Source: Dyella silvae
Lineage (GTDB): Bacteria; Pseudomonadota; Gammaproteobacteria; Xanthomonadales; Rhodanobacteraceae
Assembly (NCBI RefSeq): GCF_026421305.1
Contig: NZ_JAPJBQ010000001.1
Span: 496,001 to 560,000 of the forward strand
Length of the DNA stretch: 64,000 nt
Direction of reading: 5' to 3'
Below, one piece after another: positions 35,463 through 44,059 of the stretch (the first letter of the stretch is position 1; each line of letters begins with the position of its first letter). A program made the translations under genes and the position numbers. The notes under the pieces were generated by a model that saw nothing but the letters and a program-made list of their open reading frames with translations, had not been told where the DNA came from and made no database searches.

Positions 35463-37096
35463 TGAAGCGCTGCCGTGCGCAGCGAGTCGTGCAATAGCAG
35501 CGTGACGCTGACGCCGCGCGCGAGATCGCGCAGATGCACGTCGCCACCGTAAATGTGCGTGCGGTCGCGAATGCTGGAAATACCCAGGCCGCTGGCCCCA
35601 AGCAGGGTCATGGCTTGTTTCCAAGGCTCCCCGTCGGACGCGAACGGACCTTCGGGATCGTGCATCGCTCCCTTGGTCGTGGCGAACTCGCCGGTCAGCC
35701 GCATGACTACCCAGCGCCGTCCATGAGTCAGGCCGCCGCGCAACTGCAGATGCACGTGCTGTACGGGACCTCGGGAAAGCACGTGCACCAGCACCTCGGA
35801 CGCAAGGCGATAGAGCGCCATATGCACGTCGGGTGCGAGCTGACTCAATCCGCGCCCCGACAGATCGCACTGGTAAGTAGCCCCCGCCATGTGGATGGAT
35901 TGGGCGAACGGGCCTTCGCGTAAGGTCGCCGGCACGCCGCGTTCGCGCCAGCCGCGCGGGTAGAGAGCATTGGCGAGGCGATGCATTTCGTGTTGTGCCT
36001 GTGCTACCTGCTTGGAATAAGTGCGCTCTTCGTTCGACGGTAAGACATGTCGAAGACGGTCCAGCAGCCGGTTGTGATTCTCGCGGATAGTGTGCCCGAT
36101 GTGTTCAAGTGCGTCCGCTGCCTGACGCATGCGCAGCTCTTCCAGGTAGAGCCCTTGCTGGGCCAGTTGAAACCCGCGCAGAACGTCCATGCGGCTCGAT
36201 TGGTCGTTATGCGATTGGTGCGCGATGCGCGAACCCAGCATCAGTAGCGTCGAAATGGCGAAAGCGATCAATGCCTGGGCCTGCATGATGGCCGGGTCGC
36301 GCACGATCGACGAGGTCAGCGTCACCGCAAAGCTTGCCAGCGTTCCACCCCATGCGGCGCCCTGCCAGCCATGCCGCGCCGTCAGCCACACTACAGGCAG
36401 GAACATGGCGATGCGGAACACCTGCAAGCTATCCCCTTGGCTACTGAACGCCAAACCCATGAGAACAAGCAGGGGAGTGAGCACGCCGACCAGGCAATCG
36501 CGCATGAGCCGGCTACGCCAAAGAGGCTCCTGCAGCGCTTTATCGGCGTTACCACTCAACCGGACGTACACGGCCACGGCGGCCGGCGCGATCGCCAGCG
36601 CACCAAGATAGTTGCCCAGGAAATAACCAAAGATGACATGTGCGTTGATCGCTGGCAGCGCTTCGCCGGAAGGCATTTGCACCGCTGACAGCACGATGGC
36701 GTTATCGGCGGCGGTAATCGCGGCACCGGCAAGAATGACGCCGAGCAGCATGGTCATGTTGACCTGTTGCGCGCCGAGCAGAAGGCGTGCGTGATGGCGA
36801 GCCCAGGCCACGACGGCGGCAAGTGGCCAGATCGGCGGTACGGCGGCGGCCAGCGCCCAGCGCCCACCGAAATCGTCCTGGCAGTGCCAGGCGTGGTAAC
36901 CGACCGGGATAAATTCGCCCACCAGCAAGGCGGGCCAGTAGCGATAGGGTGCCAGCAGCAGACACGCTACACGCAGGCCCGCGGGCAGGTTCCAGTGCGA
37001 TACAGACACCTCGCGAAGCAGCGCGTAGCAGAGCGCATAGGCGGCACCGATGGCCAGATGGCTGACCCAGGCGCGCCTCGCCTTAGCTTCCCCCAT
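35444..37096 (-). CDS. MASE1-domain membrane sensor with degenerate histidine-kinase region
   Basis: A 550-residue protein. The first 300 residues form about eight membrane helices of MASE1 type (LREVSVSHWNLPAGLRVACLLL; LLVGEFIP). A helical linker follows (ALEHIGHTIRENHNRLLDRLRHVLPSNEER), then an ATPase-like end with SGLGISSIRDRTHIYGGDVHL, resembling a G box. The expected N box reads RLASEVLVHVLSRG and lacks the catalytic Asn-x3-His/Asn pattern, and no standard H box is evident. It may sense without phosphorylating. No response regulator is adjacent. ATG 37096 is chosen over the open frame to 37,138. Confidence 0.75.
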   Translation of the reverse strand: MGEAKARRAWVSHLAIGAAYALCYALLREVSVSHWNLPAGLRVACLLLAPYRYWPALLVGEFIPVGYHAWHCQDDFGGRWALAAAVPPIWPLAAVVAWARHHARLLLGAQQVNMTMLLGVILAGAAITAADNAIVLSAVQMPSGEALPAINAHVIFGYFLGNYLGALAIAPAAVAVYVRLSGNADKALQEPLWRSRLMRDCLVGVLTPLLVLMGLAFSSQGDSLQVFRIAMFLPVVWLTARHGWQGAAWGGTLASFAVTLTSSIVRDPAIMQAQALIAFAISTLLMLGSRIAHQSHNDQSSRMDVLRGFQLAQQGLYLEELRMRQAADALEHIGHTIRENHNRLLDRLRHVLPSNEERTYSKQVAQAQHEMHRLANALYPRGWRERGVPATLREGPFAQSIHMAGATYQCDLSGRGLSQLAPDVHMALYRLASEVLVHVLSRGPVQHVHLQLRGGLTHGRRWVVMRLTGEFATTKGAMHDPEGPFASDGEPWKQAMTLLGASGLGISSIRDRTHIYGGDVHLRDLARGVSVTLLLHDSLRTAALQRGASR

Positions 37097-37473
37097 GGTG
37101 TACTTCCCCTGTGATTGTCGTGACGTCCTCGGGCTCACTCATGCCGGAGTGCTTGCGAAGGAACGAAACACATGTGTCGCGTTCCTTTGCCAGGCGTGCG
37201 GGCCAATTCGCGGACTCATCAGCACACGCGCCAACACTCCATGTTGCTGTTGTGTCTTTGCGACAAAGAGTGCGCTCTGCATCAGATGCAACCATCGGAC
37301 GCGACCTCGTATCACCACAGGCCACTGTCTCATGAAAAGCAGTGACGTTCCGGTGAAAGAAGTCGCATTGTAGGTGTGGCAAGTACTTGCGATACTTTCA
37401 GGTTGGTCCGCAGGAAAAGTGCGGGCGCGGACGTTCTTTGTGCCATGCGCGCCACGCGCTCACCGGGGCAGGG
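37097..37473. other. Non-coding stretch with a long dyad
   Basis: These 377 bases lie between the MASE1 gene start and the OsmC gene end. They contain a long imperfect palindrome at 37158-37187 (AAGGAACG and CGTTCCTT arms around the self-complementary core ACACATGTGT) and a hairpin TCTTTG-CGA-CAAAGA at 37255-37269. No convincing gene was seen. Confidence 0.5.
37158..37187. promoter_or_regulatory. 30-bp near-palindrome upstream of the MASE1 sensor gene
   Basis: AAGGAACG (37158-37165) mirrors CGTTCCTT (37180-37187), and the centre ACACATGTGT (37168-37177) is itself a perfect palindrome; only two central pairs fail. About 60 bp upstream of the MASE1 start, it is well placed as an operator. A terminator for an unseen transcript is less likely because there is no U-tract. 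Confidence 0.45.
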
Positions 37474-37872
37474 TTAGCCACGCTGACTGGTGATCTCTAC
37501 ACCTTCTCGCATGGCTTTGGTCACCGGCGTGTTGGCGACGATTTCAAGCAGGCGTCGCCACTGCTCTTCGGTGAGCGGCTGGTCCGAGTGGAGCGTGCGA
37601 TGCACGTGCAAGCGACCCTCGTCGTCGCGCTCCAGCTCCAACTCGGCGCGAAACTCTCCGAGATCCCAGCCTTTGTGCTGCGCATACATGCGCAGCGTGA
37701 TGGCCGTGCAAGCCGCCAGCGATGCCAGGTAATAGTCGAACGGTGCCGGGCCGGCTCCCTGGCCGCCCAGCTTGGCGGGCTCGTCGGTATCCAGCGGGAA
37801 ATGCCCCGCATGAATGTGATGGAGGTAGTTGCTATCGGTGGAGACGACGGTGGCGAACGAAACGCGGGACAT
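37474..37872 (-). CDS. OsmC family protein
   Basis: A 132-residue OsmC-like protein, usually a thiol peroxidase acting on organic hydroperoxides. The first Cys lies in ASLAACTAITLRMYAQHKGW. The second catalytic Cys of classical OsmC is replaced: the region reads EIVANTPVTKAMREGV. Proteins of this subgroup are of uncertain activity. The start ATG 37872 follows AGGAGTG; the longer open frame to 37,995 is unlikely. Confidence 0.88.
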   Translation of the reverse strand: MSRVSFATVVSTDSNYLHHIHAGHFPLDTDEPAKLGGQGAGPAPFDYYLASLAACTAITLRMYAQHKGWDLGEFRAELELERDDEGRLHVHRTLHSDQPLTEEQWRRLLEIVANTPVTKAMREGVEITSQRG

Positions 37873-38197
37873 CAGGCACTCCTGCAGGTGATCTTTCGAA
37901 TGAGCGGCCACCTGTGGGTGGTAGCCACCAGTGCAGCCTAGGACCAAGGACGGGACTCGCCAAGCGCACGGGGCGCATTCACATAACGCATGCAATTGGA
38001 CCTAAGTCGTGGCAGACGGATGGGTGCTTCGGCTGCTTTTGCGGTGCGTCATCACCGGTGCGACGATATAATCACGTCACGGGTGCATTCTTGTGCCAGG
38101 TGCGCGCGACTCTGTTCGCCTGCCTGTTGCCAGCACGGTGATTCACTGATTGCGTGCCGTTTGCACCGGGTCTTTTTTCTTCTGGACACCTTCTGTC
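37873..38197 (+). promoter_or_regulatory. Promoter region of the outer-membrane efflux gene
   Basis: In this 325-bp stretch TATAAT at 38067-38072 is an exact sigma-70 -10 box, with TGCGTC at 38045-38050 as a weak -35 at 16-bp spacing. The leader would be about 120 bases. A GGCCACC/GGTGGC pairing near 37,905-37,930 lies on the OsmC side. No gene seen. Confidence 0.45.
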
Positions 38198-39691
38198 ATG
38201 CGTTCTTCCGCACTTTCCGCAGCCCTCGCGCTTTCTCTGATTCTGACGGGCTGCGTCACCAGTCGCGGCTTGCACACGACGGGCAGTGTGACCGACCCCG
38301 GTAGTCTGACATCCGATCGCAGCCTGGCGGACGTGCAGCTCAGTCCCACCGCATGGCCTTCGCAGGATTGGTGGGTGAGCTATGGCGACCCTCAGCTCAC
38401 CGCGCTGATCGAAGAAGCGCTGAAAACCAACCCAAGTCTGGACCAGGCGCAGGCCCGTGCGCGGCAGGCGCAGGCCGTCGCCGAGGGCTTCAATGCGGGC
38501 CGTCAGCCGCAGGCTCAGTTCGATGCATCGATGATTGGTGCACGCCTCTCCGAGAAGGATCCCATTTACCCGATCTATGCGCTGGGCACCTTCGCATGGA
38601 GCAAGTCGATCACCGCAGGTTTTTCGTGGGATATCGACCTGTGGGGTGGCAAGCGCGCCGCGTGGGAAGCCGCGCTGGGGCGCAGCCGTTCCGCTGAAAT
38701 TGATGCTTATGCAGCGCGCATCGAACTCTCAGTGAACGTGGCGCGTGCCTACGTGCGCTTGAGCTACGCCTTTGCACTGCAGGACGTTGCCGTTGCCGAA
38801 CTGGATCGCTCCACCAAGACACTTGAAGTGACGCGCAAGCGCGTAGCCGGTGGTCTCGATACGCCGCAACAGGAGCACTTCGCCGATTCGCAACTCGCCG
38901 GCGCCCAGCAGCAGAAGGTGGCCGCGGATCGCGCCATCGACGCCGCGCGCAGCAGTTTGTCGGTGTTGCTGGGGCAGGGGCCGGATCGTGGCCTTGCCAT
39001 CGAACGGCCTCACCTGACGGACCGCGGTGCGGCGGTGCTGCCCGACAAGTTGCCGGTTGACCTGATCGGCCGCCGCGCCGACCTGGTGGCAGCGCGATGG
39101 GAGATCGAAGCGGCCAACAAAGACATCAAGGCTGCCAAGACCGAATTTCTGCCAAACGTGAGTCTGTCGGCGATGGCAGGTTTCGTCGCGGTGGGCGCCA
39201 AAACAAACGTGTTGCAGCTGCCGGCGCGCACCTATGCGTTTGGTCCGGCGTTGAGCTTGCCCATTTTTGATGGCGGCCTCCGTCGCGCCCATCTGGCTAT
39301 TGCAGACGCCGACTATGACGCCTTGGTGGCGCGCTACAACGGGCTCCTGGTTGGCGCGATCAATGACGTGTCTGACCAGGTATCCGCGCTGACGTCGATC
39401 CGCGAGCAAATCGTCCTGGAACAGCGCTCGGTGGACGATGCTCAGAAGAGCTGGGACGACGCTCTGAAAGCCTACAAGGGTGGCCTGAAAGGCCCGCTCA
39501 CGCCGCTCACCAGCCGCCAGCAGCTGCTCGCGGCCCAGCAGCGTCTTGCCTTGCTCGAGAGTCAGCAGGCTGATATTTCCATCCGCCTGATCGAGGCGCT
39601 GGGCGGCGGTTTCGACGGTGCCGCTGATGTGGCTCAGATGGGGCCATTGCCTCCGGCCCAGGCATCGACGGCTAAGGACGGTTCGCGCTGA
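38198..39691 (+). CDS. Outer-membrane efflux lipoprotein, NodT/OprM family
   Basis: A 497-residue TolC-like channel. The lipoprotein signal ends at the lipobox LILTGC, so Cys is residue 19. The conserved N-terminal block DWWVSYGDPQLTALIEEALKTNPSLDQAQARARQAQA and a C-terminal repeat with LPIFDGGLRRAHL are typical. ATG 38198 gives the signal peptide. No membrane-fusion or RND/MFS partner gene is adjacent, so it is an orphan channel that must pair with a pump encoded elsewhere. Confidence 0.92.
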   Translation: MRSSALSAALALSLILTGCVTSRGLHTTGSVTDPGSLTSDRSLADVQLSPTAWPSQDWWVSYGDPQLTALIEEALKTNPSLDQAQARARQAQAVAEGFNAGRQPQAQFDASMIGARLSEKDPIYPIYALGTFAWSKSITAGFSWDIDLWGGKRAAWEAALGRSRSAEIDAYAARIELSVNVARAYVRLSYAFALQDVAVAELDRSTKTLEVTRKRVAGGLDTPQQEHFADSQLAGAQQQKVAADRAIDAARSSLSVLLGQGPDRGLAIERPHLTDRGAAVLPDKLPVDLIGRRADLVAARWEIEAANKDIKAAKTEFLPNVSLSAMAGFVAVGAKTNVLQLPARTYAFGPALSLPIFDGGLRRAHLAIADADYDALVARYNGLLVGAINDVSDQVSALTSIREQIVLEQRSVDDAQKSWDDALKAYKGGLKGPLTPLTSRQQLLAAQQRLALLESQQADISIRLIEALGGGFDGAADVAQMGPLPPAQASTAKDGSR

Positions 39692-39784
39692 CGCGAGTCC
39701 CCGGTCTGGCAACCATGCCAGTGGTTGGCTGGCGTCACCATGGCGCCCGGGTACACTGCCGGGCCCTGCTATGGAACGCGCGTC

Positions 39785-40204
39785 ATGGACTATCGACTGC
39801 AGAGCATCGAAGAGCCGACGGGCGCCGACCGGAAAGCCATCGCGGCACCGCTACTGGCCTATAACCTCAGCAAGGTACCCAGCCTCGACATTCGCCCGCT
39901 CGTCATAGCGCTGCAGGATGAAAGTGGCCAGACCGTGGGCGGCTTGTGGGGCGAAACAGCGCTGGACTGGCTCCACGTCGACCTGCTCGTGGTGCCTGCA
40001 TCCATGCGCGGCAACAACGTCGGGAGCGCACTGCTGCGCCGCGCAGAAGACATTGCACGCGAGCGTGGCTGTACCGGCGCCTGGCTCGACACCTTTGCTT
40101 TTCAGGCTCGCGGGTTCTACGAAAAGCAAGGATATGCGGTATTCGGCGAAATTCCCGATCATCCGGCGGGTGGCGCGCGCTACTTTCTGAGTAAGCGCTT
40201 CTAG
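39785..40204 (+). CDS. GNAT family N-acetyltransferase
   Basis: A 139-residue acetyltransferase. The acetyl-CoA loop is VVPASMRGNNVGSALLRRAE near residue 76, and a late motif is FQARGFYEKQGYAVFGEI. ATG 39785 gives a family-length protein. It lies between the efflux channel and the DksA-type gene on the same strand. The substrate is unknown. Confidence 0.85.
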   Translation: MDYRLQSIEEPTGADRKAIAAPLLAYNLSKVPSLDIRPLVIALQDESGQTVGGLWGETALDWLHVDLLVVPASMRGNNVGSALLRRAEDIARERGCTGAWLDTFAFQARGFYEKQGYAVFGEIPDHPAGGARYFLSKRF

Positions 40205-40333
40205 CTGAACGCAGGGTCCGCCGCGGGGTATGAAAATGACGCCCCTGCCTCCATAGTGAAGCTATCGTGCTCCCGTCGGGAGCATCTCTTCGGCGCCACA
40301 CCGGCGCATCGCCACTGCATTTGGGAGGCGACC

Positions 40334-40597
40334 ATGGCAACGGGCTGGGCCGGCGACGGCGCCGTACAAGATCAGATCGACGCGACCGTGGAAGACGCGG
40401 TCAAGCGCGCGCGCAATCAGCTTAAGAAGGGACCCGGGCTGACGCACTGCGAGGAGTGCGATGCACCTATTCCTGCCGCGCGACGCGAAGCAGTTCCCGG
40501 CGTGCGCCTGTGCGTGGCCTGCCAGTCAGCGCATGACGAAGAGGCGGCTTTCAGCGGCTACAACCGCCGCGGCAGCAAGGACAGCCAGTTGCGCTGA
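40334..40597 (+). CDS. DksA/TraR-type C4 zinc finger protein
   Basis: An 87-residue protein. The zinc finger HCEECDAPIPAARREAVPGVRLCVACQ has four cysteines (C-x2-C and C-x2-C), after an N-terminal helix that lacks the long coiled coil and acidic tip of DksA. It resembles YbiI/TraR-size members. GGGAGG lies upstream of ATG 40334. It ends 68 bp before pgm. Confidence 0.88.
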   Translation: MATGWAGDGAVQDQIDATVEDAVKRARNQLKKGPGLTHCEECDAPIPAARREAVPGVRLCVACQSAHDEEAAFSGYNRRGSKDSQLR

Positions 40598-40665
40598 GCT
40601 TGACAGCGCCGCGCGAGGCGTCCGTCAATACACCGTTTCCCACCCTTCATTAAACAAGTGATTGC

Positions 40666-42318
40666 ATGAGCAACCGACTCAGCCCGCTGGCCGGAAAGCC
40701 GGCCCCCGAATCGATGCTGGTAGACGTCGCCCGTTTGCGCGATGCCTACGTTGATCTGAAGCCCGATCCGGGTGTTGCCAGTCAGCGTGTGGCCTTTGGC
40801 ACGTCGGGACATCGTGGCATCTCGTTCGAGCGCAGCTTCAACGAATGGCATGTGCTGGCGATTACGCAGGCCATCTGCGAGTACCGGGCGGAGCAGGGTA
40901 TCGATGGCCCGCTATATATCGGCATCGATACGCATGCGCTATCGCAACCCGCGTTTGAGAGCGCGCTGGAAGTGCTGGCGGCCCATGGCGTGCAGACCAT
41001 GGTTTCGAAGGGTGGCGAGTACACGCCCACGCCGGCGATTTCCCATGCCATTCTCACTTACAACCGGGGCCGCACCAGCGGCCTTGCCGACGGCATCGTG
41101 GTGACCCCGTCGCACAACCCGCCGGATGGCGGTGGTTTCAAGTACAACCCGCCCAACGGTGGGCCTGCGGATACCGATGTCACAGGCTGGATCCAGAAGC
41201 GCGCCAACGCCTTGATCGAAGGCGGGTTGCGCGAGGTGCGCCGTATACCGTTCGCTCAGGCGCTGCGTGCATCGACCACGCACGAGCACGATTACGTGGC
41301 GGCCTATGTGGGTGACCTGGGCAACGTGGTCGATTTCGATGCGATTCGCGGTAGCGGTGTGCATCTGGGCGTTGATCCTTTGGGCGGTTCCGGCGTGCAC
41401 TACTGGGCGCCGATCGCCGAGCGCTACGGTATCGACCTGACCGTGGTCAGTGACACCGTGGATTTCACCTTCCGCTTCATGAGCGTGGACTGGGACGGCA
41501 AGATCCGCATGGATCCTTCGTCGTCTCACGCCATGCAGCGCTTGATCGGCCTCAAGGATAGCTACGACGTAGCGTTCGCCTGCGATACCGATCATGACCG
41601 CCACGGTATCGTGACGCGCAGCACCGGCCTGTTGCTGCCCAACCATTATTTGTCGGTGTTGATCGATTATCTGTACCAGCATCGCCCGCATTGGCGCAGC
41701 GACGCTGCTGTCGGCAAGACGCTGGTGAGCACGGCGCTGATCGATCGCGTGGCCAAGCGCCTTGGGCGCCGCCTGCATGAGGTGCCAGTGGGTTTCAAAT
41801 GGTTCGTCGAAGGCCTGTTCGACGGCTCACTGGGTTTTGGCGGCGAGGAAAGTGCGGGCGCTTCGTTCCTGCGCAAGGATGGAACCGTGTGGAGCACCGA
41901 CAAGGACGGCATCGCTGCCGCCCTGATGGCGGCGGAGATTACGGCGCGTACCGATCGTGATCCGGGCGAGCTGTATCGGCAGTTGGCCGGTGCGTTAGGC
42001 AGCCCGCTGTCCGAGCGCGTCGATGCGCCCGCCAACGTGGAGCAGAAGGCGCGGCTTTCCAAGCTGTCGCCACTGCAGGTGAAGAGCACCCAACTCGCCG
42101 GCGAAAAAATTGAAAGCGTGCTCGACCGTGCGCCAGGCAACAACGCCTCGATCGGCGGCATCAAGGTGGCGTCTGCCAATGGCTGGTTTGCCGCGCGCCC
42201 GTCGGGTACCGAAGACATCTACAAGATCTACGCGGAAAGCTTCAAGGATGAAGCGCATCTGCAACAGCTGCTCGAAGAAGCGCAGGCCATGGTGGATCAG
42301 GCGCTCAACGCGGCCTGA
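40666..42318 (+). CDS. pgm: Phosphoglucomutase (alpha-D-glucose phosphate-specific)
   Basis: Interconverts glucose 1- and 6-phosphate. It is full length at 550 residues. FGTSGHRG is at about residue 45, and the phosphoserine motif VVTPSHNPPDGGG has Ser149. The metal loop is CDTDHDRHG, the sugar loop GGEESAGASF, and the phosphate-binding end ARPSGTEDIYKIYAES. It is a single gene ending at a strong terminator. Confidence 0.96.
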   Translation: MSNRLSPLAGKPAPESMLVDVARLRDAYVDLKPDPGVASQRVAFGTSGHRGISFERSFNEWHVLAITQAICEYRAEQGIDGPLYIGIDTHALSQPAFESALEVLAAHGVQTMVSKGGEYTPTPAISHAILTYNRGRTSGLADGIVVTPSHNPPDGGGFKYNPPNGGPADTDVTGWIQKRANALIEGGLREVRRIPFAQALRASTTHEHDYVAAYVGDLGNVVDFDAIRGSGVHLGVDPLGGSGVHYWAPIAERYGIDLTVVSDTVDFTFRFMSVDWDGKIRMDPSSSHAMQRLIGLKDSYDVAFACDTDHDRHGIVTRSTGLLLPNHYLSVLIDYLYQHRPHWRSDAAVGKTLVSTALIDRVAKRLGRRLHEVPVGFKWFVEGLFDGSLGFGGEESAGASFLRKDGTVWSTDKDGIAAALMAAEITARTDRDPGELYRQLAGALGSPLSERVDAPANVEQKARLSKLSPLQVKSTQLAGEKIESVLDRAPGNNASIGGIKVASANGWFAARPSGTEDIYKIYAESFKDEAHLQQLLEEAQAMVDQALNAA

Positions 42319-42328
42319 TTCCGCGGCA

Positions 42329-42368
42329 GCGGGCCCGGTACCTGCCTTGCGCAGCGTGCCGGGCCCGC
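42329..42368. terminator. Terminator between pgm and aldo/keto reductase
   Basis: GCGGGCCCGGTAC (42329-42341) pairs with GTGCCGGGCCCGC (42356-42368), 12 of 13 matched, with a 14-base loop, between convergent genes. Confidence 0.7.
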
Positions 42369-42384
42369 GATCTCAAGCGACAAC

Positions 42385-43410
42385 TTACACCGGCGGTGGG
42401 TTGCGCTCCCCAAACCCGCGTTGATGCCAATACGGATACGCAGGTGTCAGGTTGCTGGCGGCATCGAGCTTGGCGATGTGCTCGTTGCTTAGTGTCCAGC
42501 CTACCGCGCCAAGGTTCTGCCGTAGTTGTTCCTCGTTGCGTGCACCAATCACCACCGTGGAAACGGTGGGGCGCTGCAGTAACCAGTTCAGCGCGATCTG
42601 AGGCACGCTCTTGCCGGTTTCGGCGGCCACTTCGTCGAGTGCGTCAATCACGCCATAGAGATATTCCTCAGCAACGGGCGGCCCGATATCGGCGGTCTTG
42701 TGCAAGCGGCTTTGGGCGGGCAGGGGAGCGCCGCGGCGCAATTTGCCGGTGAGCCGACCCCAGCCAAGCGGGCTCCACACCACCGCGCCGACCCCCTGGT
42801 CGATGCCCAGCGGCATCAGTTCCCACTCGTAGTCGCGGCCGATGAGCGAGTAGTAGGTCTGGTTGGCGATATAACGCGGATAGCCGTAGCGTTCGGCCAC
42901 GGCAAGTGATTTCATCAGATGCCAACCAGAGAAGTTGGAGACGCCCACATAACGGATCTTGCCTGCGCGCACCAGGTCGTCGAGCGTGGAGAGTGTTTCC
43001 TCCACGGGTGTCATGGCGTCGAAGCCATGCAGCTGAAAGAGGTCGATATAGTCGGTGCCCAGGCGCTTTAGCGCCGCATCGCAGGCATTGATCAGGTGAT
43101 AGCGCGACGAGCCGACGTCGTTAGGATCCTGGCCCGAGCGGAAGGTGGCCTTGGTGGAGATCAGTACGCGGTCGCGACGCCCCTTGATGGCTTCGCCAAG
43201 CACCGATTCCGCGGCGCCATCGGAGTAGATGTCGGCGCTGTCGAACATGGTGAGGCCTGCATCAAGGCAGATGTCGACGAGTCGCTTTGCCTCCGCTACG
43301 TCGGTATTACCCCATGCACTGAAAAGTTCACCCTTGCCGCCAAACGTACCCGTGCCGAAGCTCAATACGGGGACCCTGAACCCTGATGCGCCCAATTGCC
43401 GATATTCCAT
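42385..43410 (-). CDS. Aldo/keto reductase
   Basis: A 341-residue NADPH-dependent reductase of the YajO/general stress (AKR11-13-like) type. The catalytic Asp-Tyr region is FDSADIYSDGAAES, the Lys is in ISTKATFRSGQ, and the His in LFQLHGFD. The cofactor end is STVVIGARNEEQLRQNL. ATG 43410 gives MEYRQLGASGFRVP, the family N-terminus; the open frame continues to 43,554. The physiological substrate is unknown. Confidence 0.92.
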   Translation of the reverse strand: MEYRQLGASGFRVPVLSFGTGTFGGKGELFSAWGNTDVAEAKRLVDICLDAGLTMFDSADIYSDGAAESVLGEAIKGRRDRVLISTKATFRSGQDPNDVGSSRYHLINACDAALKRLGTDYIDLFQLHGFDAMTPVEETLSTLDDLVRAGKIRYVGVSNFSGWHLMKSLAVAERYGYPRYIANQTYYSLIGRDYEWELMPLGIDQGVGAVVWSPLGWGRLTGKLRRGAPLPAQSRLHKTADIGPPVAEEYLYGVIDALDEVAAETGKSVPQIALNWLLQRPTVSTVVIGARNEEQLRQNLGAVGWTLSNEHIAKLDAASNLTPAYPYWHQRGFGERNPPPV

Positions 43411-43805
43411 GAAAATCCTCGATGCGTGAAAGAGACAACGTGAGGCGCTTAGTGTCGGCGATTCCGCGTGTCGATGAGGTTTACTTCGTGGATAAGCTGC
43501 TTTTACTTCTCGTTGAAGTTGCGCGAAAAGTTGCGGACAAATAGCGACTTGCACTTGCCGGCCGGGCGCCGGTCATTTCCGGGCGGCACCGTCCGGCAAG
43601 GATGCGCGTGGCGTCGCGAGATCATGCGATCGCGAGCAAGGGCGTGTTCGCAGAGAAAGCTGAATCGTTTCATGGCGCGTGCGCGAGTTTCCACTCGGAG
43701 TAACACGGACGCCACCTGAGGGTCACATTGCCGGGCGAGGCTGATGCCTGACTCATCGGCAACCCGCGCGGTCGCACGTACCATCAAGCTTCAGGAGGAC
43801 TGACT
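43411..43805. other. Non-coding stretch with inverted repeats
   Basis: These 395 bases lie between the start of the aldo/keto reductase and a small membrane peptide. CTTGCCGG (43554-43561) and CCGGCAAG (43593-43600) are 8-bp arms around a GC-rich, itself foldable loop. A minus-strand open frame at 43503-43787 looks random. A promoter for each side is presumably here, but I cannot point to one. Confidence 0.4.
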
Positions 43806-43919
43806 ATGTCTCCCATGTTCATCGGCTTACTGGCGGCAGTCGCCATCGCCATAGAGATCGCCATTGCGTATCACCTGGAACGCCATTGGGTGCATGCCTT
43901 AGCCGCTCAATCGGCTTAG
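43806..43919 (+). CDS. 37-residue single-helix membrane peptide
   Basis: The ATG 43806 is preceded by AGGAGG, a perfect Shine-Dalgarno, at seven to eight bases. The product is MSPMFIGLLAAVAIAIEIAI followed by a short basic/polar tail (AYHLERHWVHALAAQSA). One transmembrane helix with an internal Glu is obvious. Size and layout recall accessory peptides of membrane complexes such as CydX, but no cyd genes are near and the sequence is not clearly CydX. It stands alone between the aldo/keto reductase and the amidohydrolase. Confidence 0.6.
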   Translation: MSPMFIGLLAAVAIAIEIAIAYHLERHWVHALAAQSA

Positions 43920-44059
43920 AGATGGGACAGGGCAGCCATAGCCGCTGATGTCAGGGCGCAATCCGTTGGCGCGGCAAGCTTGATGGTGGGGCGATGCTTT
44001 GCGCAGAGGGGATCACCTCTCCCGGTATCGCGAAACCTGAGAGCGCTGAGCGGATGCGC

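Noticed and set aside
43503-43787. 94-codon minus-strand open frame upstream of the aldo/keto reductase
   Set aside because: Arg-rich random composition, no ribosome binding site, no domain.
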